Source: Anagrus nilaparvatae (taxonomy: Eukaryota > Arthropoda > Insecta > Hymenoptera > Mymaridae). Taken from it: DNA of 64,000 nt. The DNA lies in NCBI GenBank assembly GCA_022575985.1, contig JAKSXM010000007.1:19594501-19658500 (forward strand). The letters are read 5' to 3'. Below are positions 19,431 through 30,151 of the stretch, one piece after another. Position 1 is the stretch's first letter. Every line of letters starts with the position of its first letter. The notes under the pieces were generated by a model that worked only from the letters and a program-made list of their open reading frames with translations, made no database searches and was not told the origin of the DNA. The position numbers were made by a program, and so were the translations under genes.

Positions 19431-19792
19431 TATGATGCTGATTTAGCACTTAAAGGTATTTTTGATTTAAAAGAATAGTTTATAAAAAAATCTATGCAAA
19501 ATATATTTTAATTTATTTACGCCCGAAGACAATTACAGTAGTAAAATATACGACTAGATGTTATTGCTTTTAAAAAAAACGCTGCCCAGTAATTGGCATT
19601 ATAGTTCCTTATAATCAATAACAAAATATTTTTAATCGTCTATTTTAACTAGTAAAAATAATAGTTCTAAATATTAGTACTTTCATAGAAAAAATTTAAG
19701 TAATTCGTCCTAAAAAAAAAGTTATGGTGTTTTTTTAATTTTTTTATGTTAAAAATTTTGAAGAAAAAAAATTTCGGAAAATTACGTATCAC

Positions 19793-19817
19793 ACACCCAC
19801 ACACACACACACACACG
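19793..19817. repeat. (CA)n microsatellite
   Basis: A run of cacaca units, interrupted once (cacacccacacacacacac). The Cys/Val-rich minus-strand reading frame over it is a repeat artefact. Confidence 0.85.
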
Positions 19818-20105
19818 CTTTCACACACATTTTTAATTTTAAAAGTGCATTTTTTTAATGTTATTTTACTATTTAACATTTTTAACATAAAAAAATAATG
19901 AAAATATTTGCTGTGAATTGGAAAAATCGAAATTGACGACAGAGGTTTATAAAAAATTATGAATCTTTCAAGGGTAAATAAATACTAAAAAATGGTTTTA
20001 TTTAAAAAATATTTATTATATTGCAGTATTCATTTTTAACATAGTTTAAAATTTTATCAAAAATTAAAAAATAAATTATACAAAATATTAAAAAATGATA
20101 ATATA

Positions 20106-20278
20106 ATATAAAAATAATATAATGATTTAAAAATCAATTTCATCCTCATTCTTTTTGAAGGAGACTCATCGTCAGCAGAGTCATGACTGGTGTCTCCATT
20201 AATATTGTCACTTTTTTCGATATGTTCAATTAAAATTTGTGGTGCAACCTCTACTTCCATATTTTGTGCTTCAGTAAT
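20106..20278 (-). CDS. Possible terminal exon of an unidentified gene
   Basis: On the minus strand a pyrimidine-rich tract and TTTTAG acceptor precede a frame ITEAQNMEVEVAPQILIEHI, EKSDNINGDTSHDSADDESP and SKRMRM, acidic then basic, which looks like a disordered C-terminal tail with a nuclear-localisation-like end. After that the frame runs on into low-complexity Phe/Tyr/Leu codons, suggesting either a frameshift close to the true stop (another frame gives KKNEDEIDF and a stop) or that the exon is decayed. No partner exon was found up to 21.7 kb. Family unknown. Confidence 0.35.
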
Positions 20279-20513
20279 CTAAAAGTTTGTAACACTTAAA
20301 ATTATATTTAACTATAATTTTTTTAACGTTTGACATTAAATTAATAAATATTTTAATTTACGATAATTGAACAAAAAAAATAGTACATATGTTATTTTCA
20401 TATAATATATGTACTGTACGTTAAAAATTTATAGTTTAATTTAATTTAGCACTCGATCGAATAAGTTGCCTTGTGAAAGAAGAAAATGTTCCTGATAGTC
20501 TCTAGGTTTTACC

Positions 20514-20586
20514 CGTTCCATTAGCTTAGTTGGTAGAGCAGTGGACATGTATCCAAAGAATGTGGGTTCGAATTCTGCTTGGGGCT
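20514..20586 (+). tRNA. Degenerate tRNA-like sequence
   Basis: Contains a good A box (ttagcttagttggtagagc, 20521-20539) and a good B box (gggttcgaattc, 20563-20574) at normal spacing, with acceptor strands gttcca/tggggc pairing partly through G-U. The anticodon arm is poor: tgga/tcca pairs around a loop that lacks the usual T33, so no anticodon can be assigned safely. A tRNA pseudogene or the head of a tRNA-derived SINE is more likely than a working tRNA. Confidence 0.5.
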
Positions 20587-20589
20587 AAA

Positions 20590-21740
20590 AATGATGGGCA
20601 TTTTTTTCTTTCTCAATATCATTTTTTAAGTTAAATTAGCAATAATTTAATTTAAAAAATTAATTTAACAACACATTTAACAACAAAAATTTTTTACACA
20701 AAAGTGTATTTAAAAGTGCATTGCACACCCTTTCATGCTTATGCATTGTGATTTGTCAGTTATTCATACCTTAAATTGAATCCTTATGCAAAAAGATCTG
20801 ATGAAAAAAAATTTCTGGATTTTCAGGATTTTTTCATTATTTCCAATGGACAGAAATTAATAATTTATCAACCTTCGAGTCAAAGCTTTGCGCTATTACA
20901 GAAAAATGGTAAATCTCTTAAAATTAATTTATGCATTTTTTTAGGTTTCCGGTGCACGAAACCACGTAAATTTTTTACAAAAATGTGTCTATTTTACTAA
21001 AATTACATTTTTAAATTTTATTATTTGGAAAAAATCACAAGAAAAAAATAAAATAGGAAAAAAAAACTTCTTTTTACATATTTAGATCGTTCAGAACGTT
21101 CAGAATTTCAACGACATTAAATTTTAACTTCTTTTTTTTTTAAGTAAGATGAAAATTCTGCTAGGCACAAATTAAAGAACATTAATTTTCAGAAGGGGGA
21201 GGGGGTTGGTTGGGAAATTTTTAGCTAAAAATTTCCAGTAATAATTAACAGCTAGTTGTTTACAAATTTGAAAACTAATTTTATAAACAAATAGCTTATA
21301 GCAGAAAGTGTCCCTAAAAATTAATTCTCTTCAACATCTGAAAACTCAGCCATTTATGAACAAAACTTTAACGTGTTGTACTTATTTCAATAAATAAATA
21401 TTTTGAACTTTTTTTTCATTTTCTGTCACGTAATTGCGCAAAGCATAAACTTGATAGTTAAGAAATTAGTATTATTTAAAATATCTTAGTTTCAAAATGC
21501 TCAACCAAGCGACTAAAGAGCCTCCTTAAACAATATAAAATTAATAAATTGAAAAAAAATTAGTCATTGCAAACAATTATTTTTTAAAATACCCTTTTGC
21601 ATCTAAAACTAAAGATTTTAATCCAGTGAAGTAAGTTATTGTTTAGATATTTAAAAAAGAGATACTCTCGGATTAAATAAATTGAATCAAATAATACAAT
21701 AATTTTAACTTCTTTATAGAATTAAACCAAAAATGAACTA
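20590..21740. other. Intergenic, 3' flank of Toll
   Basis: AT-rich sequence with a G-run (agaagggggagggggttgg) near 21192. No gene or clear repeat recognised; the lower part probably holds the 3' UTR of the minus-strand Toll gene. Confidence 0.4.
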
Positions 21741-21745
21741 CATTT

Positions 21746-24700
21746 TCAATTACTATCTGAATCAGCGCTGGTTCCACCTGATCTAGATAACTGAAGATTC
21801 AGTGCATTGGATTCCTTTGAATGCGAAGTTTGCTGCTCCGAGTCGATATTTTTTCTCCTTAAAGCATAAAATAGCTGCTGCCAAAAAAATGGATTTTCCC
21901 ACTTAATGTAAGTATTCATTCTTAAATAAGACCTAAGTTCGCGGTCTAGATCATCAATTTTTCCTATTTCACCGTACAAAATAACAATTAATTTAGAAGC
22001 TCTGTCCTTAAACATCTGAGTATGTGCTGCTTTAAATTCCATCATACCCCAAGTACTTCTAATGAAATTTTCAGTCAAAAAAATTATCGTGTGCCTTGAT
22101 TCTTCAACCGATTCGATTATATTTGATTGTATCCATTCGCCAGCCTTCCAATCGCGATTATGAATACACAGTTTAAAATTCTCTTGGGTTTCCTCAATTT
22201 TTGGCACTAATTCACTCATGACAAAATCTTCATCTTTGTGACAAAAACTAAGAAACGCATCATACTTTTTTTCGGCATCATATTTGTCTGATATAAAATA
22301 TGAAGTGCATAAATTATGTGAATACAAAAATACTTTTATTTCAAGTTTAAATTTATAAAACAAAAATAAGCCAACTGTTAAGACCAGACAAATTACTGCT
22401 ATAGATACAGCAGCAATGATAACTGGTTGGAAATAAATTAAATTTGTGCAATTCAGCTCAATGAATTCTTGGAAATTAATTTTTTGTTCCCAACAGTTAA
22501 TTTTATTTAATTCAAATAAAGCATTGACTGTTAAATTTTCATGCATCAAACTTTTTAACGAGCAATCACATTCCAATGGATTATCATCAAGAGCCAGTTT
22601 TTTTAGTAAATTAAAATATTTTCTTAAGGCTTTAGCATCAGAAAATGTTGATATGTTATTGCTACTTAAAATCAATTCCTAAAATACAAAAAAAAACCTT
22701 AAATTAAAACCTTATGATCAAGTTTTCTGAAAGTTTGTTACCTGTCCTTTGAATGTTAAAATACTATCATCGATTTGGTTTATCAAATTGCTGGATAAAT
22801 TCATGAAAATGTTAAATTTGTCATAACCATAGTTTTGTATGTTTGGAATTTCCTTGATGCTATTAAACTGCAAATAAAATTCAATACTTGATACTCTATC
22901 AAGGCCTTTGATTTTTGGTAAAGTTGTTAGATTTCGATTGATACAATCAACTGTCAGCTTTTTATCGAAAGGTCTGAATTCCAAATCACAATTTTCATTA
23001 TCTAATGATATATTTTTATTGCTACCTAAGTAGTCATTTTTACACGTTAAGTTTTTATAATTTAAATCAAATAATTTTTTTCCCTTCATATATTCTGGTT
23101 CTTCACAAAAAAGATTGTCAGTTTTATAAATGAGTTTTTTAAACTTAATATATTTACTATCACTTACATATTCCAAAAAGTTATAAACATCACAATCACA
23201 TATAATTGGATTAAATTTAACATCAATAATTATATTATTGCTTACATTAAAATCTTTCATCAGAAGTAGAAGTCGAGAAACATTATTGTAACTATAATTT
23301 ACTTCTATTTCGTTGGTATTCCAATAACCAATGATTTCTTCATTCTGTTTTCGAGAAACAAAATTATATGAATAGAAAAAATAGAACATAAATAAAAATT
23401 CAAGAATATTTTACTTAAATAATCTTTGCCCACATGGATTTAAGAAAACTAATTTAAGTCCAGGTAGGCAAAAATTATCATGAGCACCATGTAGTAAAAT
23501 TTTAATCTTTGAGTCCAGGTCTATTTTATACGCGCTTATTATTTTTATATAAGAAATGATATAGGCGGTTTGAATCATTTTTTTTTGTCTTGCACCTGTG
23601 CCTTCAATTAAATCTACACTGAAAAAAAAATCCGCTTGCCGCTAGCGGATTTCCGCTTGTAGCTAGCAGATTTTTTTTTCTCGTCAGACGATTACAAATG
23701 ACTTGATACGTAAAGAAAATTAAAAAAAAAAATTTTCTCGCTTACTTGAGATATGCGTATAACGGTATGATGAGATTTCAGAAAATTTTAAACAAAAAAA
23801 AAAAGAAAAAATGATTTTTTTTTAATTTTATTTACGTTTCAAGTCATTTGCAATTGTTTGCAAAGAAAAAAAAAATTCCCTAGCCACAAGCGACACAGGT
23901 GCAAGACAAAAAAGCGTTCGTTCTTCTCTAACGCGTAAATTTTGCATGTTTTTTAACAAAGATTATATTACCTACCTCAAATCCGAACTTGTTTTTCGAT
24001 AGATACCAAACACTGATTGTTCTATCTATATTGTTATATGAAAGATCCAAATATTGAAGCTTATTGCAATGTATAAAAGGAGAAAGTTTAATACTGCTGT
24101 TTTTAAAATTTTGTTTTGATAATCTGTTGTTAGCAAAACTGCCATACTTCAATTTTCTTAAATCATAAAAAGCTTCAGGGTCAATATACGCAAGGCTGTT
24201 ATTATTTAGGAAAAGCTTTTCTAAAAGTATCAAACCTCTAAATGTTTTTCTGGAAAAAGCAAACTCATATAAATTTGTTTATTTTTTTAAAATAGAAAAA
24301 ATTAATTAAAATTCACTTATGTATTGCTGATAAATTATTCATTGATAAATCCACAGTTTTAATTGCATTTTCAAAACTAAACATTTCTTGTGGTAAATAT
24401 TGTAACTCATTTTGACTTATGTTTAAGCTTTCTAAATTGCTTAAATTTTTAAATATATTTATTGGCAGGGTCTTTAACCGGTTTTTGCTAAATACTAATG
24501 TCTTCAAGTTAACATTATTCAAAAAAAGATTTTCTGGAAGACTAATGATTTTGTTGCTCGAAAGACGTAATTGACTCAAATTTTTTAAATCCTGAAATAC
24601 TAAGGATCCAATAACTAAAATTTTATTTCCATTTAAATCTAAATAATTCAGATTTTTAAGATTTTTGAATATTTCATCTTTTAATTCAGTTAGGTTATTG

Positions 24701-25276
24701 TTTGACAAATTTAAATACTCTAAATTATCAAGACCATCAAATAAGCCCAATTTGATATTTTCAATTGAATTATTTTCCAGATGTAAATTTTTCAAATATT
24801 TACTTGAATTGAAAAAGTTTAATGGTATTTGAATTTTAGTATTGGACAAATCAAGATGCTCTAACTTTGGTAAACCTGAAAAATAAAAAAATTTAAATAA
24901 AAATCTTAGTTAAATAGAAAAGCCTATTTAAATATTAAATAGACTTTTTACTTATCATACTTTCTAGGAATTCTAAATTTGAGTGTCCCAAGTTAATACC
25001 CGATGCATCAAGTTGTAGTAAATTATGATAATTTTCAAAATACTTTTTTGATAAAACTTTTTCTGCTATTTTGAGAAATTTAAGTTTATGGATTTCTTGA
25101 TTTTCTTCAGATTTAAAAACAACGAATTCTGTACCATTTTGACATTTAATATAAAAATTGTAACTCAAAGTATCTTCCACTTTTTGACACTTACATTTAT
25201 TATCACAAATATTTATAGAAATTACAGAGTGAAAATTAAATAAAAAATTAATGAAAAATGCTGAAAACACCAACAT
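21746..25276 (-). CDS. Toll: Toll-type receptor, five exons, 897 residues
   Basis: Minus-strand exons, all with GT-AG ends and matching phase: 25276-24952, 24875-24317, 24249-23976, 23344-22742, 22678-21746. The product starts with a hydrophobic signal peptide (MLVFSAFFINFLFNF) and a Cys cluster (CDNKCKC), then about a dozen leucine-rich repeats (residues ~85-390; for example LEYLNLSNNNLTELKDEIF), a first Cys-flanked cap (ICDCDVYNFL...C), an LRR N-cap (CDLEFRPFDKKLTVDC), further LRRs, a second C-cap (NPLECDCSL...NC), a membrane span (~673-695) and a TIR domain (~724-862: KKYDAFLSFCHKDEDF, RDWKAGEWIQSNI, FWQQLFYAL). The interrupted ectodomain with two Cys clusters is the layout of arthropod Toll, the Spaetzle receptor that signals through MyD88 in immunity and axis patterning. 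The TIR resembles Toll-1 most closely by eye. The short tail after TIR is Ser-rich. The gene appears intact. Confidence 0.93.
23581..23913. mobile_element. Palindromic MITE in Toll intron 3
   Basis: Outer inverted ends ttttttgtcttgcacctgtg (23581-23600) and cacaggtgcaagacaaaaaa (23894-23913) match perfectly. Inside are further inverted pieces (caaatgacttgatacgtaaa against tttacgtttcaagtcatttg) and a small palindrome ccgctagcgg. A related sequence lies at 44340-44590. No coding capacity. It sits between Toll exons 3 and 4. Confidence 0.75.
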
Positions 25277-25289
25277 TTTAAATGCTAAA

Positions 25290-25620
25290 ATAATTCTAGC
25301 AGATTTATTAATTTTTCTGATTAGATTTTATAGACTTAGTTATTTCTTTATTTCTATATTTGAAAATTAACTGGCCTCTAACCCTTTACAATTTTCTAAT
25401 ACAAATAATAATTTCATTTAAGTTAAACTACAATATACATTATATTAATTTATAAAATTGTTTTAATTTTCAAGAGTGTAAAATTAGAAAAATCAAAAGA
25501 AACTTAGATTTTATTGTTTATAAAAATTTATAAGCACTTAAAATTAAAAATTTTAATAAATTACAATTAATGTGATTTTTGTAAAAGAATTATAAGTTAT
25601 ATAATGACCTAGAAATTTTA
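25290..25620. other. Toll 5' flank
   Basis: AT-rich upstream region of the minus-strand Toll gene. No clear NF-kappaB-type decamer was found by eye; nothing else is recognised. Confidence 0.35.
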
Positions 25621-25626
25621 AAGACC

Positions 25627-26015
25627 TACACTGTAAACAGTAACTTTCTTATATTAACAAAAAAATTAGAACATTTTCGAAAAAATTTGTTAATATTCGA
25701 AAAAAATCGTTTATTTACTAAATTTAGTATATTAACAAAAAATTCGAGAATTCTCGATTTCTTTTTTGTGAATTCGCAAGAAAAACTGATAATTTACCAT
25801 TTTTTTTCGAAAATTTACAAAAAATAGTTGTAAATTTACAATTTTTTTCGTAAATTCACAAGAAAAAATCGAGAATTCTCGAATTTTTCGATAATATATT
25901 AAAAGTTAATTTACGATTTTTATCAAATATTTACAATTTTTTTTTGATAATTTACTACTTTTTCGAAAATACTCTTTTTTTTTGTTAACCTAAGAATGTT
26001 ACTTTTTACAGTGTA
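25627..26015. mobile_element. Mariner-like MITE with TA target duplication
   Basis: Ends CACTGTAAACAGTAAC...TTCTTA at left and taagaatgttactttttacagtg at right form terminal inverted repeats of about 25 bases, flanked by TA on both sides (25627-25628, 26014-26015). The interior (about 340 bases) is made of ttcgaaaa / aatttacaa-type words in both orientations. No ORF. The TA duplication and CACTG end suggest mobilisation by a Tc1/mariner transposase. Confidence 0.7.
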
Positions 26016-26019
26016 GTTA

Positions 26020-27080
26020 TACTTATAATGTATTTTTTTTATCGCTTTACTTTATTTAGTAGATTATACTTAATTAAATTAATTAAAGTTTTAAATTTAA
26101 GAAATGAATTTTTAATTAATTTAATATTAATAGTTTTTACGACGTTTTATATAAAATAAATTAGACGTCGATATTACTTCACTTCACTAAGCAAAACAGA
26201 AAAATTTTATTGGTTTAGAAAAATTATTTTGAAAATGTTTTTATCTCAAATCGTTGCTGGACATGGGTGGAAATGCACTATTCGTACGAGAAAGATTTTT
26301 CTTAGGTAGAGATTCGAATTTTTTATACTAAATTTGAGATTGATGTAATTTTGTTTTTTAAGTATAAATTTAGTATCTTATCTTTAAATATGATAAAGTA
26401 ATAAAATCGACAAAAAATTAATATTTAATTTATTAATATTTAATAAGATGTTCAAAGAGTAACATCACATATCAAAAAATTTTATATTCAATTAATTGTT
26501 GGCAGATTTCATTAAAAACCCATAAAATTAATTATTTATTGCGAATATCTCCGTGATTTATAATAGATTGGCTAAAAAAATCATAATGTTCAAAAAGTAT
26601 TTATTTATAGTTTGCAACTTGGCTACCAAAGGCTAGAATGAATGTATTTTCATTTTTATTTTATTTAAGGTCGCTCTGAAAATTGAATTTTCCAATTCAT
26701 ACATAAATATATTGTTAGAGGAAAGCCTCCAGAATCGAATGATATAGTCGATATAGTCGTGCAAAATTTTGAGATATAAAGGTACAAACATAAAAAATTT
26801 TTACATTAATCTAATGGGGAAAAATCCGGAAGTTAATATATTTTCCTTTTAAATCGCGAATTTCCCAATGCAGGTAACCTAAAATCACATCATAAAATTT
26901 TTAAAAACTACCCCAAAAGAGGAAATATTTTTCTTTTTTCATTTTTGAGAATAGAACTATTCTTTTTATTATATATTACATATTCTTCTGCAATACAAAG
27001 AAGGATAAGTACTCTACGGAGCACTGTCTTGGAGAGAGAAGCTGCCCCAGATACAGGGAGACTCTGGCTGTGGTGAGGAG
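26020..27080. other. Intergenic, nothing recognised
   Basis: AT-rich sequence without convincing genes. From about 26990 the base composition turns GC-richer as the R1-like fragment begins. Confidence 0.4.
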
Positions 27081-27084
27081 CAGG

Positions 27085-27485
27085 TGTCCTCGGAAATGAT
27101 CTAGGTTCTCTAAGAAAAACATGAACCAAGCCCGTAAAACTAGTGTGTTGTTGGAACAGATTGCCCGTAAAGAGAAATCTTCTTACTAAGCGAGCCATCT
27201 TACAACATGAACCGCAGCACCCCAGTACTGGGTTTCTAATGACACGGGCTACTGCGCCATATGGCTTCGAGGTAGTGCAAAAACGTCCCTGATCCAAAAA
27301 GGGAAAGGCATTTGCCACGTTTAGGCCACATGCTGGGAAACAACTTATATAAGTTGTTATCTTTCCCCAAACGACAGTTCGGAAGTGCTCACCACAAAGC
27401 TGGCCAGCATTGAAGAAACAATTGAGACGGTATTTGACAGCTTTATCCTTGCAGGATACTTTAACACTAGGGTCTTAGAATGAGG
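27085..27485 (+). pseudogene. R1-like endonuclease fragment, second locus
   Basis: Plus-strand frames give ARKTSVLLEQIARKE, then SNDTGYCAIWLRGS and, after a frame change, SSEVLTTKLASIEETIETVF and DSFILAGYFNTRVLE. These follow the order of the apurinic-type endonuclease of R1-clade LINEs (the GDFN core is GYFN here, losing the Asp). The fragment is related to, but not the same copy as, the element at 2.6-7.3 kb, and supplies the N-terminal endonuclease half missing there. Stops make it inactive. The minus-strand frame at 26908-27318 is its shadow. Confidence 0.65.
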
Positions 27486-27599
27486 CGGCCAAAAAATTAA
27501 TTTAAACCACTGGTGATTATAATTTTTGGTATAATGTTTACGGAATTGCATGTTACTCTTCTGTAACCTAAGCACCAAAAAACATAATTTCTAGATGTA

Positions 27600-27985
27600 A
27601 GGATTAATTTTTTAGTTACTAGAATTCGAAACACTTATAAAATGTCAAAAAGTGACCTAAAATGGGCTACAATGGAAAAATTGACAATTTCCTTTACTAA
27701 GAATCTACCAAGAAACATTATTACTGGTGCTTTGGATAGCTTTATTTTATTACCAGAGCTCTAAACACTAAAATAATTGCCAAAAATGTCCTAAAATGGG
27801 CTCTACCTGAAAAAATAACCATTTTTCGGAAAAATTCATAATCTACAAAAAAAACATTGACGTCACTTATAATAAATTTTTTGTTACGGAAGCTCAGAAC
27901 ATTAAATGAATAGTTAAAATGTCCTAAAATGGGCTACATCGTAAAAACTGACCATTTTCTGAAAAAACTACCAAAATTTCCAAAT
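27600..27985. repeat. Three imperfect tandem copies of a ~140-base unit
   Basis: The words gtcctaaaatgggctac (or gacctaaaatgggctac) recur at about 27655, 27789 and 27932, each followed by aaaa-ttgaccatttt-like sequence and preceded by a similar stretch (agctctaaacacta / aagctcagaacatt). Periods are about 135 and 142 bases. No coding signal. Confidence 0.65.
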
Positions 27986-27995
27986 CAAAGGTACT

Positions 27996-28042
27996 GGTCT
28001 CTAATGCCTGTGTACATACCATGAACACAGGCATTAGAGACC
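27996..28042. repeat. Perfect 18-bp hairpin
   Basis: ggtctctaatgcctgtgt (27996-28013) and acacaggcattagagacc (28025-28042) are perfect complements around an 11-base loop. It directly follows the tandem repeat. It could be the ends of a very small MITE or a structured RNA; no further evidence. Confidence 0.8.
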
Positions 28043-28099
28043 ATTGGACTATATTTCATTCGATTCCTGAGAAATTTTATAACTGAAAAGTATTATATC

Positions 28100-28900
28100 T
28101 CAGTCCTTAAAGTTGTAAATTAAATTAGAGTTATAAATCAAATCTTATTAGATCTCTAGATTCAAAAAACTGCGAAATTTTAGAAAGAATATTAGAAATT
28201 TTTCTTTATAATCGAATCATACCAGTTTAAAGCCTTATAACTTTTAATATAAGTGGAAAGCAAAGTTGAGCCTTGATGGACATTGAAATAAAAACGAATC
28301 ATGCCATAAATTGCAAGAATTTTTTTATCCGCAAAATACGTCTTTTTTCTATGAGACCCAAAAAAATTAAATTTAATCAATCTTACCATAATAGTGTAGT
28401 TATTTTAAAATTTTTTTAAATTTATAATTTACGGATGGAATTAGGTGCTATTAACTAAACAAATAATAATTTCGTTACTATATGAAAATTCAAAGTAATG
28501 GTACCATAATAAAGTGAAGTTTCAAGGAGTAATTTTAAGATCCTCAGTAGGAAACAATATTATTTCTAGATGATTATTTGTGTTTCCTTGAAAGGCTCAA
28601 ACAGCTACAGCTTTGGAAATCTTACTTTTTTTGTTAAATTAGACTATAATTTTCAATAAGAATGCTTATGGTTATAGTATATTTGTGAAGTGTGGTGGTA
28701 AAAGATGAATTAACCATAAAAAATCTGAAATCAAAAATTTCGTCAAAAAAAGATCACGTTTTCGCATCAAGTTAAAAATAATATTATCAGTTAGAGAAAT
28801 AAACTTTTTGTTCCTCAATGAGGAACCATTGTGATGGGTCAAATTTTGGTTTTTGATTTTTTGGCATATAAGCACGTTTTGAGACCTAAGGAAGCAAAAA
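28100..28900. other. Intergenic, nothing recognised
   Basis: AT-rich sequence; the short open frames on the minus strand show no family features. Confidence 0.35.
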
Positions 28901-28920
28901 AACCGGTTTTCAAAAAAGTC

Positions 28921-28951
<31 letters not shown>

Positions 28952-29310
28952 ATAACCGGTGATATTTCACAAACATTATGGAATTAAGACCTAATTTTTT
29001 TTTCAAAAATTTTTTTAATCAAAAAATCTCAAACTACTTTTTTTTTTTTATTTGGATGCAATACCTCATTTATTTCCATAAAAGTACTTATATTTGAAAG
29101 TATGGTTTTTACTCGATATCTCGAATCTGATAATTAATTTTTTGAAAATTTTTTTCCCAAAATTTTTTTTACAAAAAAATACAAAAATCAACAAATTATT
29201 TTGACGAATTTATCTTTTTTTTTTGTGTAATACCTCATTTAATTCGATGAAAGTACTAATGTCTGAAAATATTGTAACCGGTGATATTTCACAACTATAA
29301 TGGAATTAAG
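28921..29310. repeat. (TG)n microsatellite and flanking direct repeat
   Basis: About 14 TG units at 28925-28951 lead into ataaccggtgatatttcaca; the same words (gtaaccggtgatatttcaca) come back at 29277, both followed by a tatggaattaag-type sequence. Between them gcaatacctcatttatttcc and gtaatacctcatttaattcg repeat as well, with a period near 180 bases. Confidence 0.65.
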
Positions 29311-29319
29311 AGAGAAATG

Positions 29320-30140
29320 TATGTATGATTGCATGGTTGTAATCGTTGATATCAGTGGCATATTAATGTATTAAGCTCATTGTTTGCGGAACCTTAGTGC
29401 CAGATAGTTTACAACGTATTTTTATTTGCATTATCAAATTATCTATTTTATTCCTTTTAAATTTAGTATATTTGTAAATAATAAAATATGCTTCATTACA
29501 TTAACTTTTAAATTAAATAAAAATATTTTGAAATTAAGTTGTGACATCTTAAAGAGAGACTAAAATACTATTAGCAAAAAACAAGTATAATTTCATAAAA
29601 TGTTATATCCTCCTAATTAAGGTAGCGTTGTTATTAATTAGCGTTCTATATGAGCGGCATAAATTTATGAAGTTTTTCATTTAAATAGTATAATTTTACA
29701 AGTTTATTAGTTTAGTTATATATGCTTGTATGCAAGAAAAAAAAAAGAAATTTTATGATAGTTTATTACATTAGCCAAGAAACGCCCAAAATTACAAGAG
29801 ATTGGTTGAATATATCATGACGTTTTTAAAGAAACATGTGGATTTTAAACATAGTCTCCGCCTTTAAAAAATTTCTCTAAAATTTTAAGATACATTTTAA
29901 GTTTTGGCAAAAATAACATTTTTAAACGAATTATACACTCGGATGTTTAAGTATTTAAAATGTTCTTTTAGGGGTGTTAATAGTTTAGTCAGTTTTACTT
30001 TTAATTTTATCGTTATATTTTCATAATTATTAACTGTAATATATTTATTAATTATGCATTTAATTAATGCAAAAAATAATTAAATTAAAAGTGGTGTTAA
30101 TAATATAAATAATATTAATTTTTTTTAACGAAAAATAAAT
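29320..30140. promoter_or_regulatory. Upstream region of the homeobox gene
   Basis: AT-rich 5' flank holding the presumed promoter and 5' UTR. No individual promoter element can be named with confidence. Confidence 0.3.
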
Positions 30141-30151
30141 AAAAGTGGAAA

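Noticed and set aside
19667..19888. Cys/Val-rich minus-strand frame
   Set aside because: Produced by the (CA)n microsatellite.
26908..27318. 136-codon minus-strand frame rich in Cys and Pro
   Set aside because: Shadow of the R1-like endonuclease fragment on the plus strand.
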